DNA of 12,290 nucleotides. Origin: Actinomycetes bacterium (GTDB lineage: Bacteria; Actinomycetota; Actinomycetes; Actinomycetales; Dermatophilaceae). Below, piece after piece: positions 1 through 6,418 of this stretch. The stretch is from assembly GCA_023389095.1 (NCBI GenBank), contig JAEWFB010000570.1, positions 1 to 12,290 of the forward strand, written 5' to 3'. Below the pieces are notes generated by a model. The model saw nothing but the letters and a program-made list of their open reading frames with translations. It was not told the origin of the DNA and made no database searches. The translations under genes and the position numbers were made by a program. The stretch's first letter is position 1, and every line of letters starts with the position of its first letter.

Positions 1-396
1 AGGGCCTTCATCAGGGCCGTCGTCCGCGACATCGCCTTCGGGGTCCAGAGCCTCGGTGAGCTCGACTTCGGCCGGCTCTGCCGGGCTCGCGGACTCCCCG
101 AGCCCTCACGACAGGTGGTGCGTCAGCTTCCTTCGGGCCGCGTGTACCTCGACGTCGCGTGGGATGGACACGAGCTCGTCGTCGAGATCGACGGCGTCGG
201 TCACCGTTGGGGCCTCTCGGTGACGGCCGACAACCTGCGGCAGAACGACGTCACGCTTTCGGGCGACCGGGTCCTGCGCATCGATGTCATCGGCCTCCGC
301 CTCGAGACGGCTCGGTTCCTCGACCAGGTCGAGAGGGGTCTACGCCCCGCCGAGGCCGCGCGTTCGATGTATTCACGCGGGCCGGAGGCCGCGTGA
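1..396 (+). CDS. DUF559-family protein (Vsr-like endonuclease fold), 3' part
   Basis: The frame is open from the first base of the window to TGA at 394-396, giving 131 residues; the true start lies upstream, so the GTG at 115 is an internal valine, not a start. Near the middle of the fragment are YLDVAW (residues 49-54) and VVEIDGVGH (60-68), followed by RQND and VLRIDVIGL. This order of an Asp on one strand, an E-x-D on the next and a later RQN/LR element is typical of DUF559 proteins, which share the PD-(D/E)XK/Vsr nuclease fold and are abundant in actinobacteria, often fused to an N-terminal AbiEi-like antitoxin or winged-helix domain. No such N-terminal domain can be seen because of the window edge. 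Nuclease activity is not established for most of this family. The gene is convergent with dxr and its last codons lie inside an 18-bp inverted repeat. Family assignment is fairly sure; function is unknown. Confidence 0.75.
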   Translation, partial: RAFIRAVVRDIAFGVQSLGELDFGRLCRARGLPEPSRQVVRQLPSGRVYLDVAWDGHELVVEIDGVGHRWGLSVTADNLRQNDVTLSGDRVLRIDVIGLRLETARFLDQVERGLRPAEAARSMYSRGPEAA

Positions 397-406
397 ATAC
401 ATCGAA
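363..406. repeat. Perfect 18-bp inverted repeat between convergent genes, possible bidirectional terminator
   Basis: Left arm 363-380 (TTCGATGTATTCACGCGG) and right arm 389-406 are exact reverse complements, with an 8-base loop at 381-388. The right arm contains the TGA stop (394-396) of the DUF559 gene, and the end of dxr (426) is 20 bases away. The position between two convergent stops fits a terminator acting on both transcripts. There is no T-run on either side, so it is not a classical rho-independent terminator, although actinobacterial terminators often lack the T-run. The arms are richer in A+T than the surroundings. Confidence 0.7.
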
Positions 407-425
407 TCGGGAAAGACCGGGGAGG

Positions 426-1664
426 TCAGGAGGAGGCGGCGCCCGCGACGAGGCGTTCGGCGGCGGCCCGGGCCCAGGCGTCGGCGGCGAGCACGTCGTC
501 GAGGGTCAGCTCGCCGACGCGGGACGCCGGCTCGTCGGCGTGCCCGTCGACGACGCGCGCCACGGTGGCGACGATGTCGACGAAGCCGATGCGTCCGTCG
601 TGGAAGGCGTCGACGGCCACCTCGTTGGCCGCGTTGTACACGGCCGGCCAGGTGCCGCCGGCCTCGCCGACGCGTCGGGCGAGGGAAACCGCCGGGAACG
701 CCTCGTCGTCGAGGGGCTCGAACTCCCACGACTGCGCCTTCGTCCAGTCGCACGGCACGTCGACGTCGGGGACGCGCTCGGGCCAGCTCATCCCCAGGGC
801 GATCGGCACGAGCATCCGCGGCGGGCCGGCCTGGGCGATCGTCGAACCGTCGACGAACTCGACCATCGAGTGGATCATCTGCTGCGGGTGCACGACCACC
901 TCGATCCGCTCGAACGGGATGTCGAAGAGCAGGTGCGCCTCGATGACCTCGAGACCCTTGTTCACGAGGGTCGCCGAGTTGGTCGTGATGACGCGCCCCA
1001 TCGCGAAGTTCGGGTGGGCCAGCGCCTCCTCGGGCGTGACGTCGGCGAGCTCGGCGCGGGTGCGGCCCCGGAACGGACCGCCGCTCGCCGTGACGACGAG
1101 CCGCCGCACCTCCTCGGCCCGGCCGCCGCGCAGCGACTGGGCGATGGCCGAGTGCTCGCTGTCGACGGGCACGATCTGCCCCGGAGCGGCGAGCGCCTTG
1201 ACGAGGGGGCCGCCGATGATGAGCGACTCCTTGTTCGCGAGCGCGAGGGTCGTGCCGGCGCGCAGGGCGGCGAGGGTCGGCTCGAGGCCGATGGCGCCGG
1301 TGATGCCGTTGACGACGACGTCGGCCCCGCGCCCGGCGAGCGTCGTGCTCGCGTCGGGGCCGACGAGCAGCTCGGGCGCGTAGCCGGTGACGCCCGACGC
1401 GTCGGCGGCCGCGGCGAGCGCCGCGGCGAGGTCGTCGATGCCTCCCGTCGCGACGGCGACGACGGGCACGCGCAGGGCCACCGCCTGCTCGGCCACCAGG
1501 GCGAGGTTGGACCCGGCGGACAGCCCGACGACCTCGAACCGGTCGGGGTTGCGGCGCACGATGTCGATGGCCTGGGTACCGATCGACCCGGTGGAGCCGA
1601 GCAGGACGATCCGGCGGGGGGTGGCGGTGGCGGCGTCGGTCACCCCCGCATTGTTCCGCACCAC
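426..1664 (-). CDS. dxr: 1-deoxy-D-xylulose 5-phosphate reductoisomerase
   Basis: Catalyses the NADPH-dependent rearrangement and reduction of 1-deoxy-D-xylulose 5-phosphate to 2-C-methyl-D-erythritol 4-phosphate, the committed step of the MEP isoprenoid pathway, in the cytosol. The 412 residues match the family's usual length of about 400. Visible motifs: NADP-binding GSTGSIG (23-29), NKES (144-147), metal ligands D168 and E170 in PVDSEHSAI, the flexible ASGGPF segment (193-198), HPNF (217-220) and TNSATLVNKGLE (228-239) with E239 as third metal ligand, and the C-terminal Q(Q)MIHSMVEF region. All key residues of the E. coli enzyme appear at a constant offset of 8. The first codon given is GTG; no good Shine-Dalgarno sequence precedes it. 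A second GTG at 1643 (VTDAATATPRR) would give 405 residues and is an equally plausible start. In many actinobacteria dxr is followed by rseP and ispG; here it is followed by a convergent gene instead. Confidence 0.97.
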   Translation of the reverse strand: MVRNNAGVTDAATATPRRIVLLGSTGSIGTQAIDIVRRNPDRFEVVGLSAGSNLALVAEQAVALRVPVVAVATGGIDDLAAALAAAADASGVTGYAPELLVGPDASTTLAGRGADVVVNGITGAIGLEPTLAALRAGTTLALANKESLIIGGPLVKALAAPGQIVPVDSEHSAIAQSLRGGRAEEVRRLVVTASGGPFRGRTRAELADVTPEEALAHPNFAMGRVITTNSATLVNKGLEVIEAHLLFDIPFERIEVVVHPQQMIHSMVEFVDGSTIAQAGPPRMLVPIALGMSWPERVPDVDVPCDWTKAQSWEFEPLDDEAFPAVSLARRVGEAGGTWPAVYNAANEVAVDAFHDGRIGFVDIVATVARVVDGHADEPASRVGELTLDDVLAADAWARAAAERLVAGAASS

Positions 1665-1684
1665 CGCACGGTCGCCGCGGCGGG

Positions 1685-1717
1685 CGTCCGGAGTGGGTTG
1701 GGCCGCCCGTCCGGACG
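1685..1717 (-). terminator. Hairpin between the PNPOx-like gene and dxr
   Basis: CGTCCGGA (1685-1692) pairs exactly with TCCGGACG (1710-1717); three more G-C pairs (1695-1697 with 1706-1708) can form inside the loop. It begins 5 bases beyond the stop of the upstream split-barrel gene and ends about 20 bases before the dxr start. No T-run follows. It may be a weak terminator or a processing site; dxr could still be reached by read-through. Confidence 0.4.
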
Positions 1718-1721
1718 TGCC

Positions 1722-2243
1722 TCAGTCCGTGATGCCGCGCGAGCGGAGCAGCTCGTCGCGGTTGAAGGCGTACGCCACGGCCCATGTCATCCGCATCCGG
1801 TAGAGCCGGATGTCGTCGCCCCACGACAACGGGCTGCTGCCGTAGTGGGCCGTCCAGTGCGCGTCGACGGCCTCGAGCTCGGGCCCGGCCGGGATGCGGT
1901 CGGCGTAGCCGTGGCTGAACAGGGCGAGCTCCTCGCCGTCGACGTGGGCGACGCTGACGGCCGGTCGGCGCTCGAGGTGGCGCGCCTTGGCCGACGTGCC
2001 ACTCGTGCCGAACGTCCACGTGCCGTGGAGGAAGTGCCCGTCGAGGGCGCTGATGCGGGGTTCGCCGCCGGCGGTGACCGTGGCGACGCTCAGCACCCTC
2101 ATCCCGGTGAGCAGCCGGGCGAGCTGGCGGGCCGTGAGGGTGCGCTCGTCGGTGATGATGCCGCGCAGGTGACCGGTGGCGCGGGCGTGGGAGCGGTCGA
2201 GGAGGTCCTGCAGGGCGTCGAGCTCGGCGTCGGTGTCGTCCAT
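1722..2243 (-). CDS. Pyridoxamine 5'-phosphate oxidase-like FMN-binding split-barrel protein
   Basis: A 173-residue protein. After a helical N-terminus (about 1-48, with ARQLARLLTGMR) comes the typical split-barrel core: RVLSVATVTAGGEPRISALDGHFLHGTWTFGTSGTSAKARHLERRPAVSVAH (49-100). In this fold the strand 'ATV..GG.PR.S' plus the 'SAKARHLERRPAVSV' helix-strand unit bind FMN or a related cofactor such as F420 or heme. The C-terminal part (HGYADRI, 111-117; RLYRMRMTWAVAYAF, 146-160) is a further barrel strand region. The actual cofactor and substrate cannot be read from sequence; it is not the PdxH enzyme itself, which is longer and has its own C-terminal motif. The ATG at 2243 has only a G-run directly before it and no well-spaced RBS. 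It lies 54 bases behind the SRPBCC gene and 57 before dxr, so it may belong to the same transcript. The family call is firm, the function open. Confidence 0.85.
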   Translation of the reverse strand: MDDTDAELDALQDLLDRSHARATGHLRGIITDERTLTARQLARLLTGMRVLSVATVTAGGEPRISALDGHFLHGTWTFGTSGTSAKARHLERRPAVSVAHVDGEELALFSHGYADRIPAGPELEAVDAHWTAHYGSSPLSWGDDIRLYRMRMTWAVAYAFNRDELLRSRGITD

Positions 2244-2297
2244 CCCCCGACGGTAGGCGCGAGCGCCGACAACCGGGTGTCCTCGTGGGTCCGGCGG

Positions 2298-3716
2298 TCA
2301 CCACCAGCCGAGGTCGTACGAGGCGGCGCCGAGGTCGCCCCAGCCCCACCACGCGTCGCTCGACAGGTAGGGCCGGGCCGGCGCCACGACGTGAGGCGGC
2401 GGGAGCAGGACGCTCGACGGCACGGACGGCCGTCCGCTCGGCACCTCGGTCGCCTCCCCCGTCGGCGCTCCGGCCGCCTCCCGCATCGGGGCTCCGGCCG
2501 CCTCCCGCGAGAGCCCGTCGGACGCGGTGTCCGGCGCCGCGGGGGCCGGTGCAGGCGGCAGGAACCCCGTGCGAGGGTCGCGCGGCGCGGCCACACCGGC
2601 CTCGGCGAGGACGCGGGCGGACTCGAGCCGCGACCGCAGGACCACCGTGAGGACGTTCGTGTCGGGCACCTGGCCGGAGCTGCCGGGCAGCCACGCCGTC
2701 AGGGTCTCGGTGAGCCGGCACCCGCCGGCGGTGGGCTCGAGGCGCGTCTCGACGTCGCTCTCCCGAGGTGCGCTGAGGTCGCGCTCGACGATCCGTACCG
2801 GCGCTGCGACGTCGACGAGCACCGAGAGGCTGGCGGCGCGCCGCCCGTCCGGCCGACGATGCACCGCGAGCACGTGCTCCACGCCCGGCGCGTCGGCGAG
2901 CTCGAGGCGCACGACGCGCTCGAGGTCCGGGCGCAGCAGGGGCTCGGACGCGGGGTCGGCGAGGAAGGCCCAGAGGTGCTCCGCTTCGAGGGCGATTTCA
3001 ACGGACGCCGACACGGTGACCGGGACCATCGCCGGGACCATCGCCGGTGCCAGGGCCGAGGCGGGTGCCGGCGATGCCGTGCGCGGGTCGAACGCCGGGC
3101 CGCCCCGCACCACCCCACCGTCCCCAGCCGCACCGGACGCGCCCGGCACCGACGGCACCCCGAGGTCGTCGGCCCCCGGCGGCGCCGCAGCGCCCCACGG
3201 GTCGGCCGGCGCCGGGCGGGAGGCCTCGGGCACGTCGCGCGGGCGTCCCTCGACGTCGGCCTTGAGACCGAGCAGCCCGCGCGCCAGCCAGCTGCGGGCG
3301 AAACCGGCGAACGCGTCGGTGGGCGCGAGACCGCCGAGCACCTGGGTCACGACGGTGCCGTGGTCGAGGGCCTCGACGGTGGTCGTCAGCTCGAACGGGT
3401 CGGTGCCGTCGGCCACCCGGGCCACGACGCGCCGCCCGGGCTCGAGGTCGACGACCGTGGACAGCCCGGACCAGAGCCGCCCGTCGGCACGCCGCCACAC
3501 GCCGGCGAACTCCGGCAGGCCGGTCGGCTCGGCGCGCGGCAGCGCGAGGACCCCGACGCAGTCGACGCCGCGCTCGGCGTCGTGAGCCGGGGCCACGAGG
3601 GCCTGCCACACCGCTGCCGGCTGGGCCTCGATGAAGACCCGGTGGCTGACGTCGTGCAGCACGACGGCGACGGGCTCCTGCTGCTCGCCGCCGATCAGGT
3701 TGCGCAGGAAGCCCAT
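2298..3716 (-). CDS. Protein with two SRPBCC (START-like) domains and a Trp-rich tail
   Basis: 472 residues. I see two copies of the SRPBCC/polyketide-cyclase-like pattern: residues about 15-155 (VSHRVFIEAQPAAVWQAL, FAGVWRRADGRLWSGLSTVVDLEPGRRVVARV, TTTVEALDHGTVVTQVLGGL) and about 233-378 (VTVSASVEIALEAEHLWAFLADP, LRPDLERVVRLE, VETRLEPTAGGCRLTETL). Each opens with a strand and a 'xVWxxL' or 'HLWAFL' helix and ends in a long C-terminal helix (FAGFARSWLARGLLGLKADV; NVLTVVLRSRLESARVLAEA), as expected for the hydrophobic-cavity fold. They are joined by a Pro/Ala/Gly-rich linker (about 160-230). The C-terminus is disordered-looking, with two REAAGAP repeats (404-418), and ends in AWWGWGDLGAASYDLGWW (455-472). 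There is no signal peptide or membrane segment, so it is probably cytosolic. SRPBCC domains bind hydrophobic ligands or act as chaperone-like modules; the ligand here is unknown. The ATG at 3716 is chosen because a GAGGG RBS lies 7 bases before it; the frame stays open upstream only as a shadow of the ATPase gene. Confidence 0.8.
   Translation of the reverse strand: MGFLRNLIGGEQQEPVAVVLHDVSHRVFIEAQPAAVWQALVAPAHDAERGVDCVGVLALPRAEPTGLPEFAGVWRRADGRLWSGLSTVVDLEPGRRVVARVADGTDPFELTTTVEALDHGTVVTQVLGGLAPTDAFAGFARSWLARGLLGLKADVEGRPRDVPEASRPAPADPWGAAAPPGADDLGVPSVPGASGAAGDGGVVRGGPAFDPRTASPAPASALAPAMVPAMVPVTVSASVEIALEAEHLWAFLADPASEPLLRPDLERVVRLELADAPGVEHVLAVHRRPDGRRAASLSVLVDVAAPVRIVERDLSAPRESDVETRLEPTAGGCRLTETLTAWLPGSSGQVPDTNVLTVVLRSRLESARVLAEAGVAAPRDPRTGFLPPAPAPAAPDTASDGLSREAAGAPMREAAGAPTGEATEVPSGRPSVPSSVLLPPPHVVAPARPYLSSDAWWGWGDLGAASYDLGWW
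2467..2508 (-). repeat. 24-base-period tandem repeat inside the SRPBCC gene
   Basis: The 18-base string GCTCCGGCCGCCTCCCGC occurs at 2467-2484 and again at 2491-2508, separated by ATCGGG. Read on the minus strand it encodes two copies of REAAGAP in the low-complexity C-terminal region. It is in frame and looks like a slippage-type expansion of a linker. Confidence 0.7.
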
Positions 3717-3723
3717 CGAGACG

Positions 3724-3728
3724 CCCTC
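3724..3728 (-). promoter_or_regulatory. RBS of the SRPBCC gene overlapping the ATPase stop codon
   Basis: On the minus strand the sequence reads TGAGGGCGTCTCGATG: the TGA (3729-3727) ends the DnaB-like ATPase, and GAGGG (3728-3724) is the likely Shine-Dalgarno for the ATG at 3716. The overlap decides the start and suggests translational coupling of the two genes. Confidence 0.65.
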
Positions 3729-4758
3729 AGGAGACGAAGACGCGCTCGTCGATGAGGCGCTCGGTGACCGCCTTGCCGTCCGGGTCGAACCGCCCGTGCT
3801 CGAAGTCCTTGGCGAACTCGAGCTCGACGCCGGCCCGGCCGTGGCGGTTCTTCTCGATGCTGAAGACCGTCCAGCCGCGGAACCGCTGGATGTTGCCCAG
3901 GTCGTAGACGAGGTGCTCGCGCGAGACGACGTCGACCTTGTCGTTGACGATGAGGACGACGTCGGCCTCGTAGGCGAGCGCCGAGGAGCCGCGCAGGTCG
4001 TGGGTGCGCATCCGGTGCCCGCTGCCGAGGGCCTCCTTGTCGGCCGCCGACACGGTGACGATCGGGACGCGCGCGGCGAGGGCGAGGTCCTTGAGGCCCT
4101 CGGCCGCCGCGGTGACGCGCGCGTTCTCGTCCTCGGCGTCGACGGGCACCTTCTGGATGTAGTCGAGCAGGACGAACGGCGCCTGCCCGGTGGCCTGGGT
4201 GACCCGCCCGATGACGGCGGCGATCTCCTGCAGCGAGGTGGTCGCGCCGGAGGACTCGTGGATCTGGAGGCGGTCGCCGTAGCCGACGAGGGCGTCGTGG
4301 GCGGCACTGCCGCCGGGCAGGTCGGCCAGCACCGAGGCGAGGGACGCGCCGCCCGAACCGACCTCGAGCGCCCGCCGCACCTCGACGACGCCGGCCACGT
4401 CGCCGGCGTAGCTGCCGCTCGCCTCGACGGCCTCCATCGAGATGAGCCGCTCGAGCAGTGTGTAGGACTCGTGCTCGTAGGAGAAGACGACCGCCGACCC
4501 GCCCGCCGCCACGGCGTTGCGGGCCATCTGCAGGCCGAGCGTCGTCTTGCCGTGTCCGGCCGGACCGCCGAGGAGCACGAGCTCTCCCGCGCGGAAGCCA
4601 CCGGTCAGCGTCGCGTCGAGCACCGGGAACGCGGTCGGCCACACCTGGGCGCCGGCCACGCCACCGCGGCGCAGCACGTCGTCGGTCTCGGTCAGCAGCG
4701 CGTCGAGCGAGCGCAGCGAACCGGCATCACGGTGTCCAGCAGGGGTGACCATGCGCAC
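3727..4758 (-). CDS. Stand-alone DnaB-type RecA-fold ATPase (DnaB C-terminal domain)
   Basis: 343 residues from a GTG at 4758; an ATG two codons later (4752) is an alternative. After a short N-terminal stretch ending in FPVLDATLTGGFRAGELVLLGG it has Walker A GPAGHGKT (65-72), the VVFSYEHE strand with E95 in the position of the DnaB catalytic glutamate, Walker B FVLLDY (195-200), DLRGS (254-258), corresponding to the DLRESG motif of DnaB, and EKNRHG (302-307), corresponding to the KNRNG motif that carries the DnaB arginine finger. These are DnaB C-terminal (F4 helicase) hallmarks, not those of RadA or KaiC. A replicative DnaB has about 450 residues with an N-terminal collar domain; here that domain is absent and only about 50 residues precede Walker A. 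It is therefore not expected to be the replicative helicase. A ring-shaped ATPase on DNA or RNA is likely; the actual substrate is unknown. A GAGAGGGGA sequence (4774-4782) lies 15 bases before the GTG, rather far for an RBS. It is followed at once by the SRPBCC gene. Confidence 0.88.
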   Translation of the reverse strand: MRMVTPAGHRDAGSLRSLDALLTETDDVLRRGGVAGAQVWPTAFPVLDATLTGGFRAGELVLLGGPAGHGKTTLGLQMARNAVAAGGSAVVFSYEHESYTLLERLISMEAVEASGSYAGDVAGVVEVRRALEVGSGGASLASVLADLPGGSAAHDALVGYGDRLQIHESSGATTSLQEIAAVIGRVTQATGQAPFVLLDYIQKVPVDAEDENARVTAAAEGLKDLALAARVPIVTVSAADKEALGSGHRMRTHDLRGSSALAYEADVVLIVNDKVDVVSREHLVYDLGNIQRFRGWTVFSIEKNRHGRAGVELEFAKDFEHGRFDPDGKAVTERLIDERVFVS

Positions 4759-4802
4759 GATTGCACCACGTGATCCCCTCTCGTGACCGCGTTTTCACGC
4801 AG

Positions 4803-4852
4803 GACGCGCACGCACGCGCAGCGACGCGCACGGACGCGCACGCACGCGCACG
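4803..4852. repeat. GC/AC alternating purine-pyrimidine repeat tract
   Basis: The tract is built from GACGCGCACG-like decamers: 4803-4822 and 4833-4852 match at nearly every position (differing at one end base) with a shorter GACGCGCACG copy (4823-4832) between. Long runs alternate strictly between purine and pyrimidine (for example ACGCGCACGCACGCGCACG, 4834-4852), a pattern able to adopt left-handed Z-DNA under negative supercoiling. It sits upstream of the ATPase gene and downstream of the aldehyde dehydrogenase gene. Confidence 0.65.
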
Positions 4853-4886
4853 GACGCCGGGCACCCGTGGGTGCACCGGCGTCCGT
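4850..4886 (-). terminator. Strong hairpin behind the aldehyde dehydrogenase gene
   Basis: ACGGACGCCGG (4850-4860) pairs with CCGGCGTCCGT (4876-4886), and GCACCC (4861-4866) with GGGTGC (4869-4874); a single A at 4875 bulges. This long, GC-rich stem lies 47 bases beyond the stop of the aldehyde dehydrogenase and marks the probable end of the polyamine operon. No T-run follows on the minus strand, so it would be a T-less terminator or an mRNA 3'-end stabiliser. Confidence 0.6.
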
Positions 4887-4902
4887 CGCGTCGTGGCGTC
4901 TG

Positions 4903-4924
4903 GTCGCGCGGGGGTCGCGCGGGG
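4903..4924. repeat. 11-bp exact tandem duplication
   Basis: GTCGCGCGGGG occurs at 4903-4913 and directly again at 4914-4924, between the hairpin and the stop of the aldehyde dehydrogenase. No coding or regulatory role is evident. Confidence 0.6.
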
Positions 4925-4932
4925 GCCGGTCG

Positions 4933-6417
4933 TCAGAGCGCGATGCCGACGTACTTCGTCTCGAGGTACTCCTCGATGCCCTCGAAGCCGCCCTCACGGC
5001 CGACGCCCGACTGCTTGACGCCGCCGAACGGTGCCGCGGGGTTGGACACGATGCCCTGGTTGACCCCGACCATGCCGTACTCGAGCTCCTCGCTGACGCG
5101 GATGGCGCGGGAGAGGTCGCGGGTGAACAGGTAGGCCACGAGGCCGTACTCGGTGTCGTTGGCGAGCCGGACGGCCTCGTCGTCGTCGGAGAACGAGGTG
5201 ACCGGCGCGACCGGGCCGAAGATCTCCTCGCGGGCGAGGTCGGCGCTGGTGGGTACGTCGGCGAGCACGGTCGGCTCGAAGAACCAGCCGGCTCCCTCGC
5301 GCGCCTTGCCGCCGGTGAGGACCCGCGCGCCCTTGTCGACAGCGTCCTGCACGAGTGCCCCGACCTTCGTGCGGGCGTTCTCGTCGACGAGCGGGCCGAC
5401 GTCGACGCCGTCCTCGGTGCCGTGCCCCAGGGTCAGCGCCCCCATCCGCTCGGCCAGCCGCGTCGAGAACTCCGCGGCGAGCGACTCGTGGACGTAGAAG
5501 CGGTTGGCGGCGGTGCACGCCTCACCGATGTTGCGCATCTTGGCCAGCATCGCGCCCTCGACGGCCTTGTCGAGGTCGGCGTCGGCGAAGACGAGGAACG
5601 GGGCGTTGCCGCCGAGCTCCATCGAGACGCGCAGGATTCCCTCCGCGGCCTGCTCGATGAGCTTGCGGCCCACCGGGGTCGAGCCGGTGAAGGTCAGCTT
5701 GCGCAGGCGCGGGTCGCGGATGAGCGGCTCCATGACGTCGCCGGTGTGGCTCGTCGTGACGACGTTGAGGACGCCGTCAGGCACGCCGCACTCCTTGAGG
5801 AGGTCGGCGAGCGCGAGCATCGTCAGCGGCGTCTGGCTGGCCGGCTTGACGACCATGGTGCAGCCCGCGGCGATGGCGGGGCCGATCTTGCGGGTGCCCA
5901 TCGCGAGCGGGAAGTTCCACGGCGTGATCATGAGCGTCGGGCCCACGGGCTGCTTCATCGTCATGAGGCGCGTCGCGCCGTTGGGGGCCGTGGACCACCG
6001 CCCGGAGACGCGGACGGCCTCCTCGGAGAACCAGCGGAAGAACTCGGCGCCGTAGGCGACCTCACCCCGGGACTCGGCGAGCGTCTTGCCCATCTCGAGC
6101 GTCATGAGGGTGGCGAACTCGTCGGTGCGGGCGACGATGCGCTCGTAGGCGTCGCGAAGGATCTCACCGCGGTCGCGCGGGGCCGTGCGCGCCCACTCGG
6201 CCTGGGCGGCCACGGCGGCATCGAGCGCGGCCCGGCCGTCCTCGACGGTCGCGTCGGCCACGTGGGCGATGACCGCGCCCGTGGCCGGGTCCTCGACGGC
6301 GATGGTGGCGCCGCTGCTGCTGTCGCGCCACGACCCCCCGATGAACAGCCCCTTGGGCACCTCCTCGACCACCGACTCGAAGGTCGACTTCACTGACTCC
6401 TGTGTCACGCCTGCCAT
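4933..6417 (-). CDS. gabD: NAD(P)-dependent aldehyde dehydrogenase, succinate-semialdehyde dehydrogenase type
   Basis: A complete ALDH-superfamily enzyme of 494 residues: PWNF with the oxyanion N168 (166-169), KPASQTPLT of the cofactor site (191-199), FTGSTPVGRKL (243-253), general base E267 in ELGGNAP, catalytic C301 in NIGEACTAANRF, EEIFGP (397-402) and the C-terminal PFGGVKQSGVGREGGFEGIEEYLETKY (463-489). The last motif is characteristic of the GabD-like clade, which oxidises succinate semialdehyde to succinate; related members act on glutarate semialdehyde, so the substrate is inferred. As last gene of the polyamine operon it would complete putrescine-GABA breakdown towards the TCA cycle. 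The ATG at 6417 has the RBS only 1 base away; the GTG at 6408 (MTQESVK...) gives ideal spacing and a 491-residue protein, and may be the true start. The upstream gene ends 77 bases before it. Confidence 0.88.
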   Translation of the reverse strand: MAGVTQESVKSTFESVVEEVPKGLFIGGSWRDSSSGATIAVEDPATGAVIAHVADATVEDGRAALDAAVAAQAEWARTAPRDRGEILRDAYERIVARTDEFATLMTLEMGKTLAESRGEVAYGAEFFRWFSEEAVRVSGRWSTAPNGATRLMTMKQPVGPTLMITPWNFPLAMGTRKIGPAIAAGCTMVVKPASQTPLTMLALADLLKECGVPDGVLNVVTTSHTGDVMEPLIRDPRLRKLTFTGSTPVGRKLIEQAAEGILRVSMELGGNAPFLVFADADLDKAVEGAMLAKMRNIGEACTAANRFYVHESLAAEFSTRLAERMGALTLGHGTEDGVDVGPLVDENARTKVGALVQDAVDKGARVLTGGKAREGAGWFFEPTVLADVPTSADLAREEIFGPVAPVTSFSDDDEAVRLANDTEYGLVAYLFTRDLSRAIRVSEELEYGMVGVNQGIVSNPAAPFGGVKQSGVGREGGFEGIEEYLETKYVGIAL

Positions 6418-6418
6418 G

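Noticed and set aside
1722..2243. PdxH (pyridoxamine 5'-phosphate oxidase proper)
   Set aside because: Only the general split-barrel fold is visible; the length and the C-terminal motif of PdxH do not match.
373..2721. 782-codon minus-strand frame
   Set aside because: It overlaps dxr and the split-barrel gene in another frame and is Arg/Pro-rich low-complexity sequence.
159..3755. Open frame of 1198 codons on the plus strand
   Set aside because: It is antisense to four well-supported genes, starts inside the DUF559 gene, and is a string of Arg/Gly/Val/Asp without a domain pattern. Long antisense frames are expected in high-GC DNA.
3717..4601. N-terminal extension of the SRPBCC protein to 767 residues
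   Set aside because: The extra part is an Arg/Ser/Pro-rich shadow of the ATPase gene; the ATG at 3716 has a good RBS and begins the conserved sequence.
3727..4758. Replicative helicase DnaB
   Set aside because: The N-terminal collar domain is missing and the length is far too short.
4803..4924. CRISPR array
   Set aside because: The repeats are short, contiguous and low in complexity, with no unique spacers and no cas genes.
4783..6396. 537-codon plus-strand frame opposite the aldehyde dehydrogenase
   Set aside because: The minus strand carries a complete ALDH with all catalytic residues; this frame has no family pattern.
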